Assembly (NCBI GenBank): GCA_020638675.1
Contig: JACKID010000002.1
Coordinates: 372,001-436,000 of the forward strand
Reading direction: 5' to 3'
Length of the DNA stretch: 64,000 nt
DNA from: Planctomycetota bacterium
GTDB taxonomy: Bacteria; Planctomycetota; UBA8742; UBA2392
Shown: positions 55,830 to 64,000 of the stretch, piece by piece
How positions within the stretch are numbered: position 1 is the stretch's first letter
How the letters are laid out: the number at the start of each line of letters is the position of its first letter
Position numbers and translations under genes: made by a program
The notes under the pieces: generated by a model
Told to the model about the DNA's origin: nothing
Database searches by the model: none
What the model saw: the letters and a program-made list of their open reading frames with translations, nothing else

Positions 55830-58691
55830 CTACTTCCTGCCCTGGTTTGCGCGGGTGTCCTTGAATTCGGACTCCAGGCGGTTGAGCAGCTGCTGCGCGC
55901 CATTCTTGTCGCCGCGCCCGGCCATCGAATTCGCAAGCCCGAGCAGCCCCCACGCGTAGTATTCGCGCACCAGCGGGCGTGACGGGTCATCGGCGCTGAG
56001 GTTTTTCCAGGCATGGTCGATCAGCGGCCATGCGGCGTCGTAGGCCTCAAGCTCGCACATCCACGCGAACAGCCCGACCAGGATCGGCGGCCCGCCGCTG
56101 CTGACCGGCTTATGCAGCGCATCCCAGGTGCCCGTGTGATGCGTGATCAGGTGTGTCAGCGCCGTCGCCAGCGCGATGCGTTTTTCCCGTGTGTCGACTT
56201 CGGCCGCGGACAGCTTGGTGACCTTGCCGCTCTTGGCATCCGACAGCTCAATGCTCCACTGCTCGTTGTCGAGCTCGGTCTTCACGCGAATCGTCAGCAC
56301 GGCCTGCGCGCTGCCGAAGAACTTGACGACGTCGGCCGGCCATGGGTGAAGCTTCAGCAGGTCGTTGGTCTCGATGATGTCCGGCAACGCGTCCGCGCGC
56401 ACGAGCTTGAGCAGCGACTGGTACTCCAGCGTCGTCTGCTCCTCGCGGCGCTTGATGTCGTCGAGAATCGTCTTGAAGCGCGCACGCTCGCTGTACGCGA
56501 TGTAGTCGGTGTCGCTCAGCTCAAAGTCGCGCAGGCGCTGGGACACCTGCTTGAAATCGCCCCGCGCGACGTCGCGCCGGCAGGCTTCCAGCACGATCTG
56601 CAGCGCCGCACTGCTGCGCGCGAACGCTTCGTCGACCGCCACCCGCTCCGCCGCCGTGGCCTGCGCCTTGAACAGGGTAAGCTTCTGCTCAATGCGATCG
56701 CCGAAGTCCTTCAGGTAGTTCACGTAGTCCGCGTGATCGCAGGTGGCCTGCGCGTCGCGAACGCGGCCCAGCACGGTTTCTGCCGTCGCGGCCTTCATCT
56801 CGGGCGTCTGGTACTTCTCGGCCTCTTCGATCTCGTGATTCATCGAGGCGATGAACGTCTCGTAGTGGTTCTTGACGCTCGCGCCGTACTGCCGCGTGTA
56901 GTAGTCCACCGCGCGCTCTTCGACAACCTTCTTGATCGCCTCGTTGGTCGAGTCCTGGTACTTGTTGATGAAGCCCTGCGCGAGCTCCGCCGCGGCCTGG
57001 TAGTGGAACTCGGTGATCGCCGCTTCCGCATCGCGGAAGACCTGGTCCCATTCGTCGGACACGGCCGCCGCGCCCTTGGATATCGCATCCAGTTTGTCCT
57101 TCAACTCCTGGATGCGGTCGGTCACGAGCTTTTTGCGGTCTGCCGCCGCCTTGGGGTTCTCGCCCAGCTTCTCTTCCAGCTTGGCGATGGCAGCGGCGTA
57201 GGCATCCTTGTCATCCTTGCCTTCGCTGACCTTGAAGTCGGCGTACAGCAGCGCATCCTCAAGCGCCTTGTTGGCGGCCTTGACGTCTTCCGGGACATCC
57301 GGCTCATTGTTCGACGGCGGCGCATTGTTTGCCGGGGCGACGTTTGCGTTTGCGTTGCTCGTGATGTTGTTCGCTGCGGAGCTGCCGCTGAAGACGAAGA
57401 ACCAGACCGAGAACGCCGCAAGCAGCAGCGCGATCAACGCTATCACGGCCGCGATGATCAGTTTGCGCTGCTTCGTGAGCTCGGCCAGTTGCTGGGACTG
57501 GTCAGGCGACAGGCCCGCCGCGCGTCCGCCGAAGGCGCTTCCGTCGCTTGCGGCGCGGCGCGAGGCAAGGTTTTCCCAGTCGCTGAGATCCTGAACGATC
57601 TCGCTGGCGTGCTGGTAGCGCTCGGCGGGATTCTTGGCGAGCATGCGGTCGATGATGCGCGAGATTGCCTGCGGGCAGTCCGGCATCGACTCGGTGATCG
57701 GTGTGTGCGGCTCGCGCACCTGTTTCTTGAGAATCTCTTTGACGGTCGCGCCGGTATACAGCGTCTTGCCGGTCAGCGTGCGATAGAACGTTGCGCCCAG
57801 CGCGTAAATATCCGCGCGGTGGTCGATCGCCTTGCCCATGGCCTGCTCGGGTGCGATGTAGTGCGGTGTGCCGAACACGCCGTCCTGTTCCGCCTGCAGT
57901 TCCTGCGTGCTCATGGCGAGCCCGAGGTCGCCGAGCTTCACGCTGTCATCCTCGGTAACCATCAGGTTGTCGGGCTTGATGTCGCGGTGCACGAGGCCCT
58001 TGCGCTCGGCGTAGTCGAGCGCGTTGCACGCATCCTTGATGACCTTGACGGCGCGCGTCAGCGTGATCGACTTCTTCGCGGACAGCTCCTCCAGCACGCT
58101 TCCCTTTGAGGCGTACTCCATGCTGAAGAAGTACTGGCCGCCTTCATCGCCGACGTCGTAGACCTGGATAATGTTCGGGTGGTTCAGACTGCCCGCGGCG
58201 CGGGCTTCCTTGACGAACATCTCGCAGAACTTTTCGTCCTTCACGAGGTCCGGAGACAGCACCTTCAGCGCCACCGTGCGCCCGAGGCTGAGCTGCGTCG
58301 CCTTGTACACGGTGCCCATCGCGCCGCGCCCGAGGCGCTCCTCAATTCGATAGCCGCCGATCTGCTGCCCGATCAGCCCGCCGTGCTTGTCCGATTGCTC
58401 GTCCGGCAACCACGAGATCAGGGTTTCGCCGACCTGGATGCTGTCACCATAGGCAAGCTTGTGCGCGCCTGCCGCAAGGCGGCCGTTCACGAGCGTGCCG
58501 TTGGCGCTGTTGAGGTCCTTCAGCCCGAAGACGCTGCCCTTGCTGGCGATCAGGAAGTGGCGGCGCGAGGCCATGGTGTCGGAGAGCTGGAGGTTGGCTT
58601 CCTTGTCACGCCCGGCGACGACCTGGCCTCCCACGGCAATCGTTACCGATTTGCCGCGGTCGGGACCCTTCTCAACCAGCAGTCGTGGCAC
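55830..58691 (-). CDS. FHA-domain Ser/Thr protein kinase with a single membrane helix and large external helical domain
   Basis: A 953-aa kinase. The GTG at 58691 is preferred because GGAG lies 8 bp upstream and the protein then starts as PRLLVEKGPDRGK, the usual FHA start. The FHA domain is about residues 3-95 (DTMASRRHFLI, DLNSANGTLVNG). The kinase is about 113-380 with RLGRGAMGTVY, the Lys in TVALKVL, HRDIKPDNL, DLG in place of DFG, and APEQ. One TM helix near 420 (LIIAAVIALIALLLAAFSVWFFVF) leads to about 510 helical residues outside the membrane. Partner or ligand sensing by the outer part is inferred. The DLG variant is common and usually active. Confidence 0.92.
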   Translation of the reverse strand: MPRLLVEKGPDRGKSVTIAVGGQVVAGRDKEANLQLSDTMASRRHFLIASKGSVFGLKDLNSANGTLVNGRLAAGAHKLAYGDSIQVGETLISWLPDEQSDKHGGLIGQQIGGYRIEERLGRGAMGTVYKATQLSLGRTVALKVLSPDLVKDEKFCEMFVKEARAAGSLNHPNIIQVYDVGDEGGQYFFSMEYASKGSVLEELSAKKSITLTRAVKVIKDACNALDYAERKGLVHRDIKPDNLMVTEDDSVKLGDLGLAMSTQELQAEQDGVFGTPHYIAPEQAMGKAIDHRADIYALGATFYRTLTGKTLYTGATVKEILKKQVREPHTPITESMPDCPQAISRIIDRMLAKNPAERYQHASEIVQDLSDWENLASRRAASDGSAFGGRAAGLSPDQSQQLAELTKQRKLIIAAVIALIALLLAAFSVWFFVFSGSSAANNITSNANANVAPANNAPPSNNEPDVPEDVKAANKALEDALLYADFKVSEGKDDKDAYAAAIAKLEEKLGENPKAAADRKKLVTDRIQELKDKLDAISKGAAAVSDEWDQVFRDAEAAITEFHYQAAAELAQGFINKYQDSTNEAIKKVVEERAVDYYTRQYGASVKNHYETFIASMNHEIEEAEKYQTPEMKAATAETVLGRVRDAQATCDHADYVNYLKDFGDRIEQKLTLFKAQATAAERVAVDEAFARSSAALQIVLEACRRDVARGDFKQVSQRLRDFELSDTDYIAYSERARFKTILDDIKRREEQTTLEYQSLLKLVRADALPDIIETNDLLKLHPWPADVVKFFGSAQAVLTIRVKTELDNEQWSIELSDAKSGKVTKLSAAEVDTREKRIALATALTHLITHHTGTWDALHKPVSSGGPPILVGLFAWMCELEAYDAAWPLIDHAWKNLSADDPSRPLVREYYAWGLLGLANSMAGRGDKNGAQQLLNRLESEFKDTRANQGRK

Positions 58692-58815
58692 GCTTCGATC
58701 TCCGAATGCGCATACAAAACCCTGACGGCCCCCGGCCGTCACGGCGCGCGCATTCATTTCCCGCAAGTATCCAAGCTTTCACGGCTTGGGTCAACGCAGC
58801 GACGCCCGGCCAAAC

Positions 58816-58847
58816 ACACGGCCCCCGCCCGGAAGCGGGGGCCGTGT
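58816..58847 (-). terminator. Hairpin terminator of the GreA-fusion gene
   Basis: A perfect 13-bp stem (58816-58828 with 58835-58847) with loop CCGGAA lies 14 bp past the stop at 58861 on the minus strand. The U-rich run is short (TGTTTGG), but the stem is very stable. Confidence 0.7.
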
Positions 58848-58860
58848 TGACAGGCGTGAG

Positions 58861-61116
58861 CTATTCTGCGCGTTCGACGCTGATGACCTCGTAGGCCACG
58901 GCCCCTTCGGGCGTCTCGACCATGGCCTTTTCGCCGGGCTTCTTGCCCAGAATACCCTGCGCGATCGGGCTTTCGTTGCTGATGATGAAGTTCTCGTGGT
59001 CCGCCTCGTAGCGTCCGAGAATGGTGTAGTTCTTCGACTTGCCGTCCTCGCGCTTCAGGCTGACCTTGGTGCCGAAGCCCGCGACGCTGGCGTCGACGGT
59101 TGCCGGGTCGATCACCTTGACGCGCTTGAGCTCGTCCATGATCTCCTTCGCGGCTTCCTTCAGGCGGCTTTCGCGTTCGCGCGCGGCATCGAGCTCGGCG
59201 TTTTCGGACACGTCGCCCATGGCCAGCGCTTCGCCGATCTGCTTGGCGACGTCCGGCAGCTCCTCTTCCTGGATGTTCTTGAGCTCGGCCTGGCGCTTGC
59301 GCAGACCCGCCTCGGTCGCGAGGATTTCACCGCTGCCCTCTTCATCGTGCATCTCTGCGGCCGTCAGGGCTGCCTTGGCCTGAAGCGCCGGGAACGCCTT
59401 CATGATGAGTTCGCGCAGCGTGGACTGGTGAATGTCGCTCAGTCCGCGGCAGCGCTCGACCTCGTGAAGCAGGTGGGCCGCACGGTCCTCGTTGAGCCCA
59501 TCCATGGCGGTGGTGAGCAGGCGGGAGTTCCGCTCTGTCATCGCCGCGCGCAGGCTGGCGAGCACTTCCTTCAACTGGTTCTCTCCGCGCTCGATGCGGG
59601 TGAGAACCTTGTTGATGGTCCAGAGCAGCTTGCTGAACAGCTCGTTCGCGGGCGGCACGTCGAGCCCCTGCGGCAGCTCATTGCCAAGGATGCCGCGACG
59701 CGAAACCCATAGCGTCTGGAGCGGATACTTCTCGCCGTCGGCGTTCACCGTGTCGAGCGCCTTGCGAAGCTCGGCGTGATGATCGGCTTCCATGAGCTTC
59801 TTTGCGATGTAGTCCCACAGGCTGGGCACATCTTTCAGGAACGATTCGCCGAACGTCTTTGCCCAGGCGCCTTCGTTGAGCTTCATGTGTCGCTCAAGGC
59901 TGCGCTGCTGGTAGTCGGCGTCCCGGACGTCTTCAATGCGCGTGAGCACGTCTTCGCTGCTCTTCACCAGGTCATCGACGCTGTAGCCCAGGTCGACTTC
60001 GACTTCCTTCTCGGCCTTGCGGAGGTCGTCTACCAGGAACGCGACGATGATCCGGTCACCGGCCAGCGTCCCGCCGGAGCGGCGGTGCACATCCAGTTCG
60101 CCATCTCCGCCGACCGACTCCTTCAGGTCATTTGCGACGTACTGCAGCAGGTCCCGGCGGGCTTCGCCCTTTTCGGAATCGCGGACGTAGCGGCGCAACA
60201 GCTCAAGCTTCTGCAGCAGGTGAATGGCGTTGTCGAAGCGCTCGCGGGTTTCGTCCTCGAGCGTCATGGCCGTCACGAGGCGGTCAATCGTCGGGTTCGT
60301 GCCGGTGCCAAGCTTGATGTACTGGTGCTGGGCGAGTTCTTTTCGTGTGCCGGTCCACCACTTCGCCCAGTTCTTGCTTTCGATGACCGCGGGCACCAGC
60401 TCGGCCTTGATGCGCTTGAGGTTGCTCTTGTTGTTGTGCGCCTTGAGAACCGTGAGGATTACGCTGACCGGGTCATCCTTGCAGCGCTGCTTCAGCTCAT
60501 CCATGTGGGCGGCGCGCTGGACCATGATGTCGTCGTTGCCGAGCTTGCGGAAGAACTTCGCCGCCGCGCCGAGCTTGACCTTGTGGTCTTCCTTGCTCAG
60601 GAAATCGATCTTGAGCTCGCCTGCCTCGGCGTCGATCTCCTTCACTTCACCCAGGCCCCAGCCGGCGTCGTGGAACACCCAGTCGCCGGGCTGGAACATC
60701 AGCTGGCTCCAGAGGTCGCGCACGAACTTGTTGTCGCTTCCGTTGCTGGCTTCTTCGGCGCGCTCGACGCACTTGTCGTATCCGGCGAGGTCGCTGTAGG
60801 CGTTGCCGAACACCGTCTCGGCAAGCGCCTTCTGGTTGGGATTGCGCGGCGCGACGCGGGCGAGTTCGCCGAGGACGGTCGCGGCTTTCTTGCGCTCACC
60901 CAGCTCATCGAGCTTGTTCACGACCTGCTCAAGCAGGTTGCCGGCCTTTTCGCCGTGGCCCGCCTTGGCGAGCTTGTCCGCGAGGGACAGGAAGGTGTCG
61001 ATTTCGGTCGGCGCCTTGCCCAGCGCCTCTGTCCAGACCGTCTCGACTTCTCCCAGGTGCTCCTGCTTGATCAGCTCGGTGATGCGTGCAGTCTCTTTGT
61101 TCAGGCTGGTAACCAT
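58861..61116 (-). CDS. greA: Giant GreA-type transcription factor with long N-terminal region containing a CarD-like segment
   Basis: A 751-aa protein whose last about 165 residues are a complete GreA/GreB module: a coiled-coil with the acidic tip GDVSENAELDAARER (Asp and Glu conserved) and the C-terminal FKBP-like domain (VSLKREDGKSKNYTILGRYEADHENFIISNESPIAQGILGKKPGE). Standard GreA is about 158 aa. The N-terminal 580 residues are helical (TPR-like near 25-130) and include MFQPGDWVFHDAGWGLGEV (about 140-160), reminiscent of the CarD/CdnL RNA polymerase-binding domain. Large GreA proteins are known in spirochaetes. Start ATG 61116; a TTG at 61155 is an alternative. Confidence 0.85.
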   Translation of the reverse strand: MVTSLNKETARITELIKQEHLGEVETVWTEALGKAPTEIDTFLSLADKLAKAGHGEKAGNLLEQVVNKLDELGERKKAATVLGELARVAPRNPNQKALAETVFGNAYSDLAGYDKCVERAEEASNGSDNKFVRDLWSQLMFQPGDWVFHDAGWGLGEVKEIDAEAGELKIDFLSKEDHKVKLGAAAKFFRKLGNDDIMVQRAAHMDELKQRCKDDPVSVILTVLKAHNNKSNLKRIKAELVPAVIESKNWAKWWTGTRKELAQHQYIKLGTGTNPTIDRLVTAMTLEDETRERFDNAIHLLQKLELLRRYVRDSEKGEARRDLLQYVANDLKESVGGDGELDVHRRSGGTLAGDRIIVAFLVDDLRKAEKEVEVDLGYSVDDLVKSSEDVLTRIEDVRDADYQQRSLERHMKLNEGAWAKTFGESFLKDVPSLWDYIAKKLMEADHHAELRKALDTVNADGEKYPLQTLWVSRRGILGNELPQGLDVPPANELFSKLLWTINKVLTRIERGENQLKEVLASLRAAMTERNSRLLTTAMDGLNEDRAAHLLHEVERCRGLSDIHQSTLRELIMKAFPALQAKAALTAAEMHDEEGSGEILATEAGLRKRQAELKNIQEEELPDVAKQIGEALAMGDVSENAELDAARERESRLKEAAKEIMDELKRVKVIDPATVDASVAGFGTKVSLKREDGKSKNYTILGRYEADHENFIISNESPIAQGILGKKPGEKAMVETPEGAVAYEVISVERAE

Positions 61117-61297
61117 GGCCGCGATGCTTTCTCGAAATCCGTCAGAGACAATCAAAGTCGAAAAAATAGGCGTCGACTATGTGGTCGACGCTCAACCGCT
61201 TATAGGCCTCGCCCGGGACGGGGTCAAGCAGAGGTTGCATCTGCAAAAAACATGCGGTCCGCCCCAAAGTGCCTCAGCGCACGAACTGTCAAGGCGG

Positions 61298-62992
61298 CTA
61301 ATTGGTGTCGGGCGGGACGTCGGCCAGCTTGCGCAGTGCCTCCAGCAGTGGTTGTCGCTGGCCCTGCACTGTGTTGGTCAGGTCCTCGGCAAGCTTCAAC
61401 ATGCCGGAAATGCGCTCTTTCAGCACGCGCATCTGTGTTCGCTGCTTGAGCAGGTCTTCGTAGCGTTCGTCGGATTCCTGCTCGAGGCGGTCGGCGCGGC
61501 TGCTGTGCTGTTTCAGCTCGGACCTGTGCAATTCGCCCAGTTTTTTGAGCGTGTCGAACAGGCGTCCGCGTTCCTCCTCGACTTCGTGCAGCCGGTTGGT
61601 GAGGCGGCGCACTTCGTCGCCCACGAGCTGGCTGGAATCGACGTCGCCGGCCTGCACGATCGCCGTGTCCTGGGCGCGGGCTTTGGCGCCTTTCAGTGCA
61701 CGCTGCAGGTCTTCCAGCTTGCCCTCAAGTTCTTTGACCTGTTCCTCGAAGGTGTTGGCCTTCAGCTCGGCCTTCTGCAGCTTGCGTTCAAGCTCGCGCG
61801 CGCTTTCCTGCGACTGCTCCAATTCCGCGTTCAGGGCGGGAATGCGTCGCTGGGACAGGCGGTAACTGCGCGCGGCTTCGCTGTCGAGTTTCTCCTGCAG
61901 CTCCGCGACGTCCTTTTCCTTGGCTACCAGCGCCTCCTGCAGGTCGGTGATGCGGTCCTCGAGGCTCTCGACGCGTTTGACTTCAGCCTCCATGGGCGCG
62001 AGGCGCTCGACCTCGGCCCTGGATTCCGCCAGCGCCTTGGTGACGGCGTCGAGCTCGGCCTTTCGATCGTCCAGCTCGCGTGACTTGCGCTCGACCTCGT
62101 CGCTCGCGTCCCGCCCGTCGGCCAGCTCCTTCCTGGCCACGGCCAGTTCGCGCCCGATCTCTTCGTTCTCCTTGATCTTCGCGTCGAGCTTCTTGCTGCC
62201 CAGTTCCAGCTCTTGGCGCAGGTCTTTCACCTCCAGCTCAAGCTCCTCGACCTTTCGCCCGAGCTGGTCGTGTGCGTGCTCCGTGCGGCTCTCAGCGCCC
62301 TGGGCTTCCTTCAGTGCGGACTTGAGCTGGGTGTTCTCGGTCTGGAGCGCCTTGATCTGGGCGTCCATCAGATCGAGTTCCTTCCTGGTGTCGTCGGGCA
62401 CCGCCTCGGCGGCGTCGCTGTTCCTGGCCTCGAGCTCTTCCGCGCGCCGCACGGCTTCCTGCACCTCCGCCTTCAGGCGCCTGATCTCGGCCTCGGCGTC
62501 GGCGTGGTGCTTCTTGGCCTCGTTCAGTTGCGCCTGCATGCGGCTCAGCTCGCCGCTGGGGGCGGCGCTTTCGAGCTTGTCCTGCAGGTCGCGATTTTTC
62601 TCCAGCAGCGCGGCGCGCTCGTCCTGCAACCCCTGCAACTCGGCCTTGAGGCTCTTGATCTCGAGTTGCAATTCACCCTGGTCATCTTCGCCTGCTTTGG
62701 CGTCGATTTCCCGCTTGTCTTCGCTGTCGAGCGAGGGCGCGTTGTCGGTGAATTCGACCGTGTTGCTGAGGTCGGCATCGGGCTCGACGTCGAGCGGGAC
62801 GTTGGCATCGGTCGTGAGGTCCATCGGCTCGGGCTCGTTGGAAAGGCTCTCGGGCTCGGGCTCGACGTTGATGGTCACGTCGTGGACCTGCGGCTCGAGG
62901 GTCAACTCCTGCTCGTCCCCGAAGCCCAATTCAGGATCGTCGAGGGAATCCTCGGGCATTAATGGCGCGTTGCCGGGGTCAGGCGCGTTCAT
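61298..62992 (-). CDS. Long coiled-coil cytoplasmic protein
   Basis: A 564-aa protein. Residues 1-95 are acidic and disordered (Pro/Glu/Asp-rich). From about 105 to 520 it is one nearly continuous heptad-rich coiled coil (KSLKAELQGLQDERAALLEKNRDLQDKLE and similar). There is no hydrophobic segment. GGTGG lies 3 bp before the ATG. This could be a structural or scaffolding filament protein. Its stop lies 181 bp from the start of the GreA-fusion gene. The homologous family is not recognisable because coiled coils match many proteins weakly. Confidence 0.82.
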   Translation of the reverse strand: MNAPDPGNAPLMPEDSLDDPELGFGDEQELTLEPQVHDVTINVEPEPESLSNEPEPMDLTTDANVPLDVEPDADLSNTVEFTDNAPSLDSEDKREIDAKAGEDDQGELQLEIKSLKAELQGLQDERAALLEKNRDLQDKLESAAPSGELSRMQAQLNEAKKHHADAEAEIRRLKAEVQEAVRRAEELEARNSDAAEAVPDDTRKELDLMDAQIKALQTENTQLKSALKEAQGAESRTEHAHDQLGRKVEELELEVKDLRQELELGSKKLDAKIKENEEIGRELAVARKELADGRDASDEVERKSRELDDRKAELDAVTKALAESRAEVERLAPMEAEVKRVESLEDRITDLQEALVAKEKDVAELQEKLDSEAARSYRLSQRRIPALNAELEQSQESARELERKLQKAELKANTFEEQVKELEGKLEDLQRALKGAKARAQDTAIVQAGDVDSSQLVGDEVRRLTNRLHEVEEERGRLFDTLKKLGELHRSELKQHSSRADRLEQESDERYEDLLKQRTQMRVLKERISGMLKLAEDLTNTVQGQRQPLLEALRKLADVPPDTN

Positions 62993-63011
62993 GAACCACC
63001 AGTTGGCGATT

Positions 63012-64000
63012 CTATGCGATTGCGGGCACCCGGTCCACTTTCGGCTTCAGTACCTGCTCGATTGCATGCGCGGCCGAGAGCAGTTCGGCGTCGGCGTAGG
63101 GTGCGGCCTGCAGGTGCATCCCGATCGGCAGCCCCGCGGCATCAAATCCCACGGGCATGCTGAGTGCGCACTGGCCCGCAAGGCTTGCCGGGATGGTGAA
63201 GACGTCACACAGGTACATGCTGAGCGGATCGGACTTTTCGCCCGCCTTGAATGCCGGGAACGGCGCACAAGGCCCGGCGATCAGGTCGCAGCTGTTCCAG
63301 GCCTCGTCAAAATCACGCTTGATCAGCGTGCGCACCTTGCCTGCACGCCCGTAGTACTCGTCGTAATGTCCGGCCGAGAGCGCATAGGTGCCCAGCATGA
63401 TGCGGCGCTTGACCTCGGGCCCGAAGCCGTCGCCCCGGCTGTTTTCGTACATGTCGAGCAGGTTGTCGGCCTGCCTGCGAAGCCCGTAGCGCACACCGTC
63501 AAAGCGGGACAGGTTGCTTGATGCCTCGGCGCTGGCGACGACGTAGTAGACGGCGATGCCGTATTCGGCGTGCGGCAACTCGACGTCGACGATTTCGGCG
63601 CCGAGGGATTTCATCGCGTCGATGGCGACGCCGACGGCATCGGCGACTTCGCGGTTCGGCATCTCGTCGAGGTACTGGCGTACGACGCCGACGCGCTTGC
63701 CCTTGAGATCGCCCTTCAGCAGCGCGGGGTAGTCCGGGACTTCGCGGTCGGGCGTCGTGCTGTCCATCGGGTCGCGGCCGGCCATGACTTTCAGTGAAAG
63801 TGCCGCGTCACGCACCGAGCGTGTGAACGGGCCGATCTGGTCCAGGCTGCTGGCAAACGCCACCAGCCCGTAGCGTGAGACGCGCCCGTAGCTGGGCTTG
63901 TAGCCCACCAGCCCGCAGAAGCTGGCCGGCAGGCGAATGCTGCCACCCGTATCGCTGCCCAGCGAGATATACGAGCTGCGTGCCGCAACGGTCGCCGCCG
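63012..64000 (-). CDS. gatA: Aspartyl/glutamyl-tRNA amidotransferase subunit A, C-terminal part (runs off right edge)
   Basis: The last 328 codons of GatA, the amidase that releases ammonia from Gln to turn Glu-tRNA(Gln) or Asp-tRNA(Asn) into the amides. The amidase signature is visible at the edge (SLGSDTGGSIRLPA), including the cis-Ser and the nucleophile Ser; the catalytic Lys lies outside. Further motifs are CGLVGYKPSYGRVSRYGL, RIMLGTYALSAGHYDEYY and AGPCAPFPAF. The reading frame continues without a stop to base 64000. It lies 20 bp downstream of the start of the coiled-coil gene on the same strand. Confidence 0.94.
   Translation of the reverse strand, partial: AATVAARSSYISLGSDTGGSIRLPASFCGLVGYKPSYGRVSRYGLVAFASSLDQIGPFTRSVRDAALSLKVMAGRDPMDSTTPDREVPDYPALLKGDLKGKRVGVVRQYLDEMPNREVADAVGVAIDAMKSLGAEIVDVELPHAEYGIAVYYVVASAEASSNLSRFDGVRYGLRRQADNLLDMYENSRGDGFGPEVKRRIMLGTYALSAGHYDEYYGRAGKVRTLIKRDFDEAWNSCDLIAGPCAPFPAFKAGEKSDPLSMYLCDVFTIPASLAGQCALSMPVGFDAAGLPIGMHLQAAPYADAELLSAAHAIEQVLKPKVDRVPAIA

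Noticed and set aside
56013..58109. A 698-codon plus-strand open frame
   Set aside because: It is opposite to the kinase domain and external domain, which have clear motifs.
1..64000. tRNA or rRNA genes
   Set aside because: No T-loop-like GGTTCGAATCC context with paired stems and no conserved rRNA words were found on either strand.
1..64000. Transposons or insertion sequences
   Set aside because: No transposase or integrase motif is present in any of the real genes; the inverted repeats found are short and intergenic.

Overview
This is a GC-rich, gene-dense bacterial chromosome segment with no rRNA, tRNA, CRISPR or phage genes visible. Several features suggest a member of the PVC/Planctomycetota-like lineages or a neighbouring deep-branching Gram-negative group. 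These are many large secreted proteins with Gly-rich C-terminal anchors, an FHA-Ser/Thr kinase with a large external domain, a giant GreA-like protein, a DUF4416 protein, and several genes that appear leaderless. The assignment is an inference from gene content, not from a marker gene.

Layout. 1-860: the start of a multi-pass membrane protein that runs off the left edge. 0.9-7.6 kb: an EF-G paralogue, a small unknown protein, a secreted C25-peptidase-like/Fn3/Ig protein, a thioredoxin-like selenoprotein and a DUF4416 protein. 7.7-12.6 kb: a secreted VWA protein, a MarR-DinB operon and two divergent DUF2541-like proteins. 12.6-21.3 kb: housekeeping and metabolism (anthraniloyl-CoA-type monooxygenase/reductase fusion, dUTPase, CysM-like synthase with a JAMM peptidase, leucyl-transferase, RsgA, a sensor kinase). 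21.3-27.5 kb: a HEAT-repeat secreted protein, small envelope proteins and a TPR-sulfotransferase. 27.5-42.1 kb: an envelope island of two giant Gly-rich beta-helix proteins flanking an amidase plus GHL10 glycosidase pair, followed by a Kelch/WD40 protein and a cyclase-ATPase-TPR regulator. 42.2-49.8 kb: mutS, a VOC protein, a HTH-pseudoreceiver regulator, dapB and a tandem paralogue pair. 49.9-64 kb: an ECF sigma factor with an anti-sigma/secreted fusion, a secreted protein, a CNNM/CorC-type protein, the FHA kinase, a giant GreA, a coiled-coil protein and gatA, which runs off the right edge.

The strongest unusual signals are five. (1) The thioredoxin-like gene is interrupted by one in-frame TGA exactly at the first redox-active position (U-P-P-C), and a 5-bp hairpin starts 11 nt after the TGA, as in a bacterial SECIS. 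(2) Five secreted proteins share a Gly-rich/Cys/hydrophobic/Arg C-terminal sorting tail, and two of them also share an unusual N-terminal leader. (3) Eight genes have a TANNNT-type -10 box ending 6-7 nt before the start codon, which points to leaderless mRNAs. (4) Intergenic hairpin modules have variable stems but recurring three-base loops. (5) A GreA domain is fused to a long N-terminal region that contains a CarD-like segment.

The peptidoglycan amidase and the GHL10 glycosidase overlap by one base, carry the same binding module and the same anchor type, and probably act in sequence on cell wall. The ECF operon, the FHA kinase, the sensor kinase, the pseudoreceiver regulator and the cyclase-ATPase make this a signalling-rich region.
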